Below, one piece after another: positions 1-10,575 of a DNA stretch of 64,000 nucleotides. The stretch lies in the NCBI GenBank assembly GCA_022606135.1, contig JABYQN010000007.1, forward strand, positions 2,232,001 through 2,296,000, in the 5' to 3' direction. Under the pieces are notes generated by a model that worked only from the letters and a program-made list of their open reading frames with translations, searched no databases and was not told the origin of the DNA. The first letter of the stretch is position 1, and every line of letters begins with the position of its first letter. A program made the position numbers and the translations under genes. Origin of the DNA: Fomes fomentarius (lineage: Eukaryota > Basidiomycota > Agaricomycetes > Polyporales > Polyporaceae).

Positions 1-599
1 GAGCACACGATTGGGATCGCCGACCGGAATTGAGGAGCGGCGCAGGTGGTTGTCTGAGAGTAACTCTCGTGCATGTCCGAGGCTGGAGAATAGGCGGAGC
101 GGCTGGTGGCGAGCAGTGGCAAGGTTATAAAGGGTTGTTTGACGGGGTTGGTTTTGCCGCAAGGGAAGAGCGAAACAAAAGCAATGAGGAATCCATCATG
201 ACTGAGGCAGTACAAAGCGAGGGCGGCGAGGTTGAAAAAGAAGGGGCGTTGTGGCCTGCGCGTCTGCTATGCCACGTTTTCAACGGTGATGCCACGCAAT
301 CAGGCTGCGACTCTCAACACTACAGGCCGCCTATCCCCGTTCACGACACAATCAGACAGTAATCCGTCTTGCGGGCAAAGGTATACTCTCGTGCCCGAGA
401 CCTTGAAGCGTAAGTCGCTCACAGCTTAGTAGTATCATCAAACATACATCTAATACAGCATGACCGTTCATCTCAGGCTTCGCAGCATGCCCCCGCTTCG
501 TACGTTGTCTTGTTTTGAAATTGGACTCACACAGCCGAGAAAACATTGCAAATACCTCCAGCAACCACTGGCAAGGGACCGGCGTAGAAGGATTGACTG
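1..599. other. no gene seen at window start
   Basis: Only short overlapping open frames with no recognisable domain. I see no conserved protein, RNA gene or repeat here before the permease relic begins near position 600. Confidence 0.5.
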
Positions 600-1330
600 T
601 CGAGGATGAGTGGTTGCCAAGAACAATACCACACTTTCTACGCGATCATCGATTTCAGATCTGCAAACGGGCGACCCACAAAAGGGTACCAACGTACAGG
701 AGCTGCCTCTTGCACCTGTAGACTTGAAAGAACTTGGCGCCTGGAGTATCGCACTCGGTCACATTCATCTCTTAACATGCCATTCGGCATGCCGCATCAC
801 CATAGTGGCCACTATCGGCACGCTTACTCTTGCGCTTGAATATTGAGAGGTCAGCTCAAGCACTACTTGACCAGTCCACTTTACTCTGCAGCAACGCACT
901 CTCACTACAGACATTGATCCTGTCACTCATATTCATGAAACGATACCTCGACTCCGACTTGCAGCCGATTCGCGTGTGGCCCTTTACTTCGTCTCCCAAT
1001 TCGCTTCCAGTTTTGCGACGCAGGCTCGTGAATGACTCCTCTTCAGGTCATAAGCTTAAGCTCCCACTCTGAGCGAAAGTAGAACTACAGGCGTGGCGAT
1101 TGATCCTCTTCGGAATTGGAGTCGGCGGGATCATAGTGAAACTGATCACTGAGTATATACCTTTCTGAATGGTTCTCCAAGCGTGGACGTCTGACGGGCG
1201 GCATCATCTTCTCCTGAACAGACGTCGACGACTTCGTGTTCCCATTGTGATCGACAGCCTACTCGGAGAGGTTAGGCTGCACTGAGTGTGGCGCGCATCT
1301 GTGTTTACGACGTCGCTAAGCAGCAACTCA
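600..1330 (+). pseudogene. decayed SLC16-like MFS permease (relic 1)
   Basis: This is a badly eroded copy of the monocarboxylate-permease family that is intact at 15010-19121. Matching blocks appear in the same order but in different frames. The N-terminal signature DPQKGTNVQELPLAPVD is near 673-725. VALYFVSQFASSFATQA is near 975-1026, matching the intact LALYFVS-FASSFATQ segment. EWFSKRGRLTGGIIFS follows near 1165-1215, then a stop, then DDFVFPL, another stop, and a short match to the next transmembrane loop. Several stops and frame changes exclude a functional product. The C-terminal half (the last two large exons of the intact genes) is missing. Orientation is opposite to the intact array. 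Confidence 0.8.
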
Positions 1331-1418
1331 GCCTGTGCTCTATACGGTATTTAACATGCGTGCTTGAGGAGTCCATTTGATTGCTCTTTGCACCGACGTT
1401 TTAACTAGTATATTTCTA

Positions 1419-2499
1419 TTACCCCGCCACCGAATGGCATGGCTCAAGAGTGTCTACGGTTTGTATTACATGAATTATGAAGATTGGAGGGACCATCTTT
1501 TCTTTGAACAGCATTCCGATGAAACGAGTGATCGCAAGGCAGCCAGTGGGAGACACCGGAGGGAACCCATATTTCCGCGAAACCACTGCCTGTGCTCGTA
1601 TACAGTAAGCCGGGAATTGAACGCATATTCTGGACCGGATGTCAACGTACCACCTCGCACCTGGCTTCAAACTCCTCCCATACACATCGCTGCAGGAGCG
1701 CCACAAATGCTCTCGCGCAGACGACGCTTTCACGCTCCTTCAGCGCCCCGAAGAGATCTTTGGCAAGCCTACAGACCGTGTAGCTGTCGTTCTTGTCCCT
1801 CTTGACTGCTTGCTCAACACATGTCCGAGCGAGAGCAAATAGTTCCTGTCCACAATCACGGACCCAGCTGTCTTGAGTGTAGATGATCTCACGTGCAATA
1901 TGCTCCTGCGCCACGCGGTCCCTCATCACCAGGTACTTGCGCACTAAGCTTGTCCATTTGAACTGCCACGGCATGCCTCGGTCAAGCTCACTGACAGGCG
2001 ATCCTTTGCACAACTCAGGCGGGGAGACCGTGCGCATGGGCTCCGTGCCGTCCGGATGCGGAAACTTGAATGTGGCGGATGCGATCCGCTGGAAGTGCCA
2101 CAGTTCGAAAGCAGTATGTTCCCAGTAGCTCGCGTCCGCACGGAGCGTGAGGTCGAACCCGAGAGCAGCCAGCATAGCGAGTTCATCTTGTGTTCGTCGC
2201 CAGCGGGCATCGGCGTACATGACCAGTGCCTCCAACGCCGCAATCCAGGTAGCTGTGATTAAACGGTTATCAGGCACGTACGCCGAAGGCTCAATGAGCG
2301 ATGTTGTGGTGGAAAATTCTTTGCCAATGGGACGGGAGGGTCTAAGACCAGGTGATCGACACGCTCGTGATGAATTGGCACAGGGATAGAACCTTGGTCC
2401 TCTGTTGCGCGTGTACATAACTCGACGGACTTCAGCTGATTCACCGCCTTGAGATCCGGCAAAAGTAGACGAGGTATGGCATGCGGGGATAGCGTTCAT
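1419..2499 (-). CDS. small MIF4G-like (eIF4G middle domain-like) protein
   Basis: Two exons are supported: 1651-2499 and 1419-1589, with a 61-nt GT-AG intron that keeps the frame (start exact only if the first ATG at 2499 is used). The C-terminal half resembles the MIF4G HEAT-repeat domain of eIF4G: a helix around CVEQAVKRD, then FVALLQRCVWEEFEARCEV, and after the intron CLAITRFIGMLFKEKMVPP, which matches the family pattern (LLNRCQ-EFE, then IRFIGELFK-KML). The domain is known to bind eIF4A and RNA; here it stands alone, without eIF4E-binding or MA3 regions. The first 80 or so residues look low-quality and the true start may be further downstream. The gene lies between two decayed permeases. 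The family call is by eye. Confidence 0.5.
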
Positions 2500-2671
2500 A
2501 TGTGGTTTTCCCGGAGGGATGATGATAGGCTTTGAGAGGGACGTGTGAGACGCAGGTCAGTAAGAACTAGATCTTGCACTTCAAATAGTACTGATTGTGT
2601 GATGAATGATGGTGGCGTATAATTTCCTACAGCTATCTAGAAGTGTTTACGAGGCGTGGAGGCCGTAATAC

Positions 2672-3976
2672 ATGGGGCGCTGGTGGGTTAGAGATGATGG
2701 TACAGAGTCGTTTCAAGGTCAGGATCATTCTGACATCGGCGGCCATATACCTACTGTACCTCCCGGCGTTTGCCGACAATTAGTCAGCGACATAGTAAGT
2801 CTGAGTCACAGCCATCATGGGCATGCATCCAGTACGCCGGCTGTCGTATCCGCTCACACGTCGATTGCTGCGTTGCGCGAAGAGGGCTCACAGGATGGCA
2901 TGAATGTCCAAGAACTTGCTCCTACAGACAGAGGAGTGCAAGTGTGGACGTCATGTGCCGTAGGTTTCGTTCTGGAGATGATGGTCTGCCAGGGATTTGG
3001 CTAAGGTTCACCTTCGTCCGCTCCGAGTCTCTTCCTGATGTGTTACTGACATCTTCTGGACGTCATAGTAGCTATGGCATCTTCCAAGGCATGCTAGCTC
3101 TCTTCTTTGGCTTCAAATCGTTGAACGCAAGAACACAGTGTCGCACCCGCCTTTCAACACTGCATCAGGTGTTTCCATTCGCGTCCGTCGGCACCATTAC
3201 TCTCGCTCTCTAGTATGGAGAGGTATATCGATTTGTTACAGCAGGTGCAGCGCTCACACCAACCATGAGATTGCTCTAGGTCATCTTCTTGTCTTCCGAT
3301 ATTCGGACTTTCTGAGGGTAGGAATGTGGTCGGGGCTAGCTCTCTACTTCGTATCTCCCTTCGCCTCCAGCTTCGCGTCTCAGGTAAGCGCATATATCTT
3401 ACTTCATTCGTTCATTTCGCCTCGCCACCACAGGTGTGGCAGCTCATAATCCTCCAAGGTGTTCAGAATCAGCGGGGGCATTCTATACATGCCCATTATC
3501 AAACTTCTCCCAGAGTGGTTCTCGGAGCGTCGTGGCCTCGCAGGCGGTATCATATTTTTCTGGCACGGCGTCGGCGGTTTTGCCTTCCGGTTCCTACTGG
3601 ACGCTCCTCTTGCCACACTACGCATCTGGGCCATCGGAACATCACTGTGTATTCCTGTGGTGTTGCTCGGTATGCGGAATCGTTTGCTCGTGCCCAAGTA
3701 CAACGCTGCCCATCGCCGACCACGGTTCATTCCGCCAAACCTTGGTTTGTTCAACAACGGTCTTTCCTGGAGTGTCGTGAGTGCTAACACCGTCTCGTCC
3801 GATCTGCAATTTTCAACTGGGTTATATATCCGACATCTAGGTAATTACGAACCTGCTACAAGGGCTCTCATACTTCGAACGTTGCCGATCAGTTCACAGC
3901 GACGGTAGTACTCGCGCTGGCGACAGGTGTAGGGAGTGTTGTAGTCCGGGTTGCGAGACAAAGGGTCGTTGCTTGA
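2672..3976 (+). pseudogene. decayed SLC16-like MFS permease (relic 2)
   Basis: Clear relative of the permease at 17347-19121. Recognisable pieces in order: MNVQELAPTDRGVQVWTS (about 2900-2953); the 17-nt micro-exon, perfectly kept at 3072-3088 but with its donor changed from GT to GC; SHPPFNTASG with a frame change afterwards; SDFLRVGMWSGLALYFVS; then VWQLIILQGV, a frameshift, and a long clean stretch GILYMPIIKLLPEWFSERR to the end of the following loop. Near 3841-3876 VITNLLQGLSYF appears, then ADQFTATVVLAL joins directly to ATGVGSVVVRVARQRVVA and a stop at 3974-3976. The segment encoding transmembrane helices 9-12 has therefore been deleted. Non-functional. Confidence 0.85.
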
Positions 3977-4126
3977 GACCTCATCCTTGCTGAATCCTAC
4001 CTGCTTGTTACTCGGCCCTCCGCCCGCCGCATCGCCGCAGACAATAGACATCCTATGGTTCGTCAGGTCATGATCAGCCGTGTGAGCAGTTACACATTGC
4101 GGAGAAACACGCACGTACAGTCTAGT

Positions 4127-4734
4127 CTAGTCCAAGTGCCCGTAGAGGGAGATGACTGTGGCGAAGATGTGCACAATGAGCACCTCAAGCTCTCGCGCCC
4201 ACCCGCCGCCGGCGCCCACTGTGCGACAGACAAGTCCGGGTCCACCACCATCGTGTTGAGGACAAAATAATCAATTCCAAGCCGTCAGCTAGCCAATCAC
4301 GCACTCTCAAGCATTTCCAAGCACACGCACCGACGAGGGCGCTTGAGTACCACGGTTCTGAGCGTGCTGAGCAGCGCGCGCCACCTCCCTGATCTTCTTC
4401 TCCCTCCCCGAGCACCACGTCAGATGGTGGTGCCAGTCGTACCAGCCCGCCACGACCGGGATGGCCTGCAGAATGCTCCTGTATGCCCTCGACCAACGAA
4501 GGTGGGAATGGCGCGCCGTCGCTGATACTCTTTGTGGGTGCCGGGCGCTGGGTCCTTGACTATGTAGTACTCTGGGGACGCGCAGGTCCTTGGAGCCGGC
4601 ATTCTTGCCGTCTCCCTCCAATTCCTGTCGCACTTGCTGCTACCCCACGTCGCGCTTCTGGAAACTGTGGCTACGGCTGAGGCGGCTGTAGAAGTTGGGT
4701 TCGATGCACGCGAATCATAATGCAGAAGGTATGT
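4127..4734 (-). CDS. possible small uncharacterised protein, divergent from Raptor
   Basis: Weak candidate. Reading the minus strand, a coding-like end is seen (GAGGGWARELEVLIVHIF, stop at 4127-4129) that could be joined by a GT-AG intron to upstream frames containing EYYIVKDPAPGTHKEYQRRR. The last part is hydrophobic and could be a membrane segment. I could not assemble one continuous reading frame and do not recognise the family. The start is unknown; the ATG near 4734 is only a candidate. Confidence 0.25.
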
Positions 4735-4879
4735 TGCGCCGCACTATATCTATGTCGCCAAAGCCAGAACGCACACAGGCAGCAATGGCTGGCGGCTTAG
4801 AAGACGGAGAGGCTCAGACGATTCAGATCCGGAACGCGATCATCATTCTAGCACTCACTCAGATCCCTCTTCCTCTCGC

Positions 4880-7800
4880 ATGGGCACGAGAGATATGAAC
4901 GGACTCTCGAACCCCGACCTGCGCCATGGGGAGTCCGTAACAGACGTTCCAGAGGCTGCACCCATCCACTCCTACTGGGCCACGAAATGCCATCTCACAT
5001 GTGGCAATACTACCCCTCCTCTCCCTGGAACACCTGAAGAGGTCTCCTGGCGGGCTGCCCCGGGAAAGATCAAGACTGCACACGCTGCCCTTGTACTCTG
5101 TCTGAACATTGATGTCGATCCCCCTGACATCGTCAAGACCAATCTGTGTGCCGTGCTCGAGGCGTGGGTTGACCCGCATACCATGCCCTCCCACAAGGCG
5201 CTCGAGGTCATTGGCCAGAACCTCCAGCACCAATTCGAAGGCTTGAATCCGAAAATCTTGTACAAGCCCCTCCTCGATCCTTCAAAGGATGACTTGAAGC
5301 GCTTTTGCGCCAACCTACGCAAGTCCGCGATGGATGACGCTGTCCTCTTCCACTACATTGGCCATGGCATACCGAAGCCCACACCCAGCGGTGAGCTATG
5401 GTGTTTCAACCGGAATTACACGCAATATATCCCCGTTGCGCTCAAAGAGATTCAATCATGGCTGCGCTCCCCCTGCATCTTTATCTGGGACTGCTCCACC
5501 GCCGGCAACCTCCTTGTCAACTTCGTCAAGGTTGCGAAGCAGCACGACAACGACGCGAAGCTGCATGGAGGTGGCTACCCAGAGGGTATGCCACCGATTT
5601 TGGAGTGCATCCAGCTTGCGGCGTGCGTGGCGGATGAGCAGCTACCATCGTGCCCCGAACTTCCCGCCGACCTTTTCACCTCTTGCCTGACATCACCCAT
5701 TGATATCGCACTGCGCTACTTCCTCCTTACGAACCAACTACCAAATGATATCTCCACGGACCATGTCATGCAGCTGCCTGGTGACCTGAAGGACCGACGG
5801 ACACCCTTGGGTGAGCTCAACTGGATTTTCACTGCTATCATGGACACCATTGCATGGACTATGTTCCCTCGCAAGGTATTCACCCGATTATACCGCTCCG
5901 ACCTTCTCATCGCTTCGCTGTTCCACAACTTCCTTCTTGCCGAACGCATCATGAAGAACTATCACTGCACGCCACACACCTACCCCCCTCTTCCTCTGAC
6001 TAACACTCACCCCCTTTGGGTGTCTTGGGATCTCGCAGTCGATGCCTGCCTCCATCAACTTTCGGACATGCTGAAGAACACGGAACCTAGTATTGCCAAT
6101 GATGTCTCTTTTGGAGCGCGGAACAGGCGAGAAGCTGCAAGGAACGATGCTGCAGCACAGCCAAACCCCCTGAGTAAACCCAATGAAACCCCATACCTGT
6201 ACATCCCCAGTAGGTTCTTTACTGACCAACTCACTGCTTTCGAGGTCTGGATATCGCGTGGTGGTTCGGCTCTCACAAAGCCTGGCCCCCTCTCCCTGCC
6301 CGTCCAGATCCCTCCGGACCAGTCCCACAACCTGGATGGTCCCAGTAGCGTTTCGTCATACGCGTCAAGCAGCCTCGAACAGAGTGAAAACCACCTTGTA
6401 CCTCGCAAGCCTCCAGACCAGCTCCCGATTGTGTTGCAAGTTCTATTGTCTCAACCGCACCGACTCCGCGCGTTGATTCTGCTGTCGCAGTTCATAGACC
6501 TTGGACTGTGGGCGGTGCACCTCGCGCTGACCATTGGTATCTTCCCATACATCACGCGACTCCTCCAGGCTGCGGGGCAGGACCTAAAGCCTGTGCTCAT
6601 CTTCATCTGGGCGCAGATATCGGCCATAGACCCAAGCTGCCAGGTCGACTTGTACAACAACCAGGGGTATAAGTACTTTGCGTCCACCCTAGCCGGGCAG
6701 GATGCCCCTCGTCAGGGCGTCTTCCTGAACGGATCAGAGCACAAGGCGATGTGTGCCTTCATCCTGTCCATCATCGCCAGGGACTATGCGCACGGCCAGA
6801 ATGCTTGCTGGCGTGAACACGTGTTCGACTCCTGTTTCGATCATCTGGATGAGGGCGACTTCTTACTTCAGCAATGGTCTGCGCTGTGCATCGCCCAGAT
6901 CTGGGATGTGAACGACGAGATCAAGGTGTACGGCATGGATCACGGCATGCCGGACAACTCATTGCGCTCCTCTCGGATGACTCCCCTGAGGTGCGGTCCG
7001 CTGCGCTCTATGCACTCAGCACGTTCCTCGACGCATCGGGGTCCTCGGATCTGAACAAGCTGGGCGGCGGGGGGACCGGGATGATGTACCAGCTTGACGA
7101 ATGTGCACACTTCTGGAGAGAGGTCGTGATTGTTACTGGCGCAACTCTTGCTATCAAGGAAGATGCCAGTCTGATGGTCCAGAAGGAGCTCCTCGTGCTC
7201 ATCAGCTGTCTCGTGAAGGAGTGGCGCGGGCACTTCATCGTTTGCGCATGGATATACTGGGAGGAGGCCCGGCGATGGAAGGACAGGGAGAACCGGCATC
7301 CGGATGATGACCTTGCCCCGATGGCCATTGCGGAGTGGCTTGAGAGTTATGGAGATGATGATGATGACTACCGGGCAGAGAATCGAGTACTGCTCTTGTC
7401 GTTCTTCACCATCTTCTCGATATTGCTTGAGCTGTCTGTCGACCCCTACCACGAGGTTGCGATGAACGCACAGACGATTGTCGACTACATCATGGCGCTC
7501 TTGCTTGAGTTGCCTTTTACGAGACTGGATAGTACAACCCTCAATAGGCTGCCTGATCAGGTATCCGAGTCCCGGTCATCACATTCGCAGGCCAGCAGCG
7601 CATGTCAGCAAGCTCCTTCTGACCAGTCTTCGTTGCTCAGTGGCAGTGGTCAGGTCATGCCGGGCGGGTCACGTCCTCCTATGACAAGGAGCGAGACAAT
7701 GATGTCCACAATCTCCAGTGGTGTCACTAGTACTTTGCGCCAGACCTCGTCGTTTGCGAACGCACTGAAGAACCTTGCTGGTAACATCGCGTTTCCCACG

Positions 7801-9905
7801 ATCGATGACGGTCAGTCCTCGTCGTCTCCCAAGCCACAGCCTACCGGACAAGAACAGACAGAAATTGTGCAGGGCATCTCATGACCACCGTCCCCAAACC
7901 TCAACTATGCACAGTACACATCTCCTTACTGGCCCGAAAGCGGAGATACCCATTCTTCTGGTGACTCGCAACAGTCTCCGATGGAGTTCATGCCATCAGA
8001 CGTCATGGAGGCTTTGATGGAGGAGGACATGGAGCGACTCAAAGCCCGGCGGCATATTGGCAATCACTCGCACCATCCCCCCCCACCACAGGGATGGCGT
8101 AGTCAGCCCGTCTGGAAGCACTTTCTCTGTGGACTCGAGTGTCGTCCTAGGTTTGGGCACCGGTGTTGGCATCCGTGATGTCCTGCCGCTGAAGAGCTGG
8201 TTCTATGATTGGTGTTGCGAGTACTTCAAGGAACCGCAGATGAGGGTATGTGTTCGGCTCTTCTAACATCACGCGCCTGCTGACACCCCATCTGTAGCAA
8301 CCAGAGGTTGATGAGCCTGGAAGCATGCAGTACAACCACCAGGTGTGGCGCCAGCAGTGGAACGAACAGGTGTGTGAGGCTATGGAGAAGCATGCCCGTG
8401 AAGCACGTGAGTACCTCTGGCCACTTGTACCTCTCGGACCTGTCAGGGATTGACATGAGTTCCGTATTCACAGCGCGCTGCTGGTGGGAGAAGCCCGTAA
8501 ACACGATACAGATCAATGGTCTGCCATTGTCGCTCGCCTTCCACACATTTGATCCACATCTTGTCATTGCGAACGAATCCGACATGATCACGTATGTCAC
8601 TTCCTGCTATTGCCAAGATCCCTGTCTGCCCTTGCTCATGTGCCTTGCAGTGTGTGGGATTGGATCAAGCGGAAGAGACTAAACAGATTCTTCAACGGCA
8701 ACCCTCGAGGCACGAGCATAACCTCGCTGCACATCATCAATCAGGATGCAGGAGGAATCATCCTCACAGGGGCCGGTACGTCCGTCGAACTCCCGCCATG
8801 CGTCCTCTGTGATACTGATTTGGCACGTTGTACATTTCAAGCGGACGGTATGATCCGGCTGTATCGCAACTACGACCCTTCTCTGTGCAGTGGTCCTGTA
8901 CAGATGGTCAGTGCTTTCCGGGGCTTGAACAAGGTGCTGCAGGTTTACCGCGGCAGCGGCGTAATCACCGACTGGAAACAGGCTGGAGGGACACTCATGG
9001 TTGGCGGCGACTCTCGTATCGTCCATGTATGGGATGCCCATACTGAAAGCCAGCTGATGGTGCGTACACCTGTTGCCTCTCAGAGGTTCAGTGTATACAA
9101 TCTGACTGCATCCACGACAGGATATCGACACCGACGCTGAGAGTCCCATCACCACGCTCGTCTCTGACAGCGGCTCGTCGTCTGTGTTCCTTGCCAGCTT
9201 CGCTGATGGTGTTGTCAAAGTGTTCGATCGGCGGCTTGAGGAGGAAGATGCCGTCGTGAGAGAGTATCACCAGCACTCGTCGTGGGTGCAAAACGTCAAG
9301 TGGCATCCAACGCTCGCCAGCCAGCTCCTGTCTGGAAGGTGCGTGCCTTATCTGACCGTCACGGTCCTCCACAGCTGGCATTAATCTCCCTATGTCGTGA
9401 CAGCCTGGATGGAGAGGTCAAATTGTGGGATATTCGCGGGGGAGACGCACCCCTCCATGCGTGGGATCTCTTTCCTCAAGGGCTCTCCTCGTTTGATGTC
9501 CATGAACAGACCACGGTCTTTGCAGCGTATGTCATTCCCGTGCCTGATTGTCTCATGCTTCTCATCCACCAACTTATACAGGACGTCCTCCCTCAACCCC
9601 TCAAATTGGAGATCGCAACGTACCAAAGTGTGCTTGCTAGATTCTACAAGAGCCATCGGCTCCCTCGCGGCATCGCTCTCGAGTCCCCCGCTGTGTGAGA
9701 ATTTGACACTGTTCACACCCAAGACAGGCAGCCTCACCTTCCACCCGTGGGAGATGGTGTACGGCGTCGGTTTCTGGGACGGTACAGGTGAGTGATGCCC
9801 AGTGTGCCCACGGGTCCCTGTATAATATTTATAAAGGGGTACTGATCATGCGCTCGTACACTTGCAGTCCGCATCATGGGCTGCAAGCTTCCATTGATAT
9901 CATAG
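4880..9905 (+). pseudogene. Raptor (KOG1/Mip1) TORC1 scaffold homologue with broken frame
   Basis: Raptor presents substrates to TOR kinase in TORC1. The caspase-like RNC domain (residues about 30-240) is followed by HEAT repeats (about 430-750) and C-terminal WD40 repeats. Nine exons: 4880-8245, 8298-8406, 8474-8591, 8651-8775, 8842-9059, 9121-9338, 9404-9526, 9582-9787, 9868-9905. Three breaks lie in exon 1: a missing base after 6957 (GACAA-CTC where AAG CTC restores DKLIALLSDDSPEVR), a TGA at 7882-7884 where the frame continues with PPSPNLNYAQY, and a frame change in a run of eight C at 8077-8084. The first and third cancel numerically: the joined exons total 4521 nt. The near-invariant HYNGHGVP motif reads HYIGHGIP. 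The WD40 exons are otherwise clean. Either a decaying second copy or an unpolished assembly of the only copy. Raptor identity is certain; functional state is not. Confidence 0.9.
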
Positions 9906-10575
9906 ATGTGCCATGTCCATGCTCCATCCTCAAGCTTTCGTCTGTTTTCCAGTCTCAACAATACTTACAGGTTTTCCTTTCGTTCTCGCACTCTGCTGTC
10001 GATGTTCCGCTATGGCGCTCCTGCATTTCTCTGACCACACAATCGCTAACGTCCAAGTAAATAGGCCCCATCCTCAGACTCGTAGGAACCTCGTTCAATC
10101 TTCACACGTATGCTCATATATAAGTATAGTACTCGTCTGCAACGAGCTTCGTGCTGTGAAGAGAATACAAGAGTACATTCTCTGAAGTGGCTGAAGGACC
10201 CCGTTGATTACTTGTGTGCACAGTCCTCCAGCTCCAAGGTTGGAAGCTATGAGGTTATAGCCCTGACTTGCCCCCAAAGTGCTGGTCGATCAGCTGTTGT
10301 GTCTGCTGCATGCGGGCTTGAAGCCCTTAGTACCCGCGCTCGCGTCGCGGTACTTGACGCGCGTCAGGAGCTCGGTGAGCATCGTCAGGTCTACGATGAA
10401 TGGCATCGCGAGGGGTGAGTCCTTGAACGAGGGTTACAACGTTAGAACTTTCCAGTTCACTACGGTCTTTTTGAATCAAATTGGAGCCTGCGGGCGCCTT
10501 GTAATGTACGTTAATCACCCGGAGTTCGGGACCGAACTCCGGATCGGACATTGCCGGTCCCCAACTTGAAGGACG
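9906..10575. other. intergenic, Raptor to lipase
   Basis: No convincing gene. Contains a strong inverted repeat at 10519-10542 just upstream of the lipase start. Confidence 0.5.
10519..10542. repeat. 11-bp perfect inverted repeat upstream of lipase
   Basis: CCGGAGTTCGG and its exact reverse complement CCGAACTCCGG are separated by two bases. The repeat ends 33 bp before the lipase ATG. It could be a dyad operator for a zinc-cluster regulator (CGG/CCG ends) or form a hairpin in the 5' leader. Confidence 0.75.

Noticed and set aside
1377..1805. 142-codon plus-strand frame
   Set aside because: Antisense shadow of the MIF4G-like gene's 3' end.
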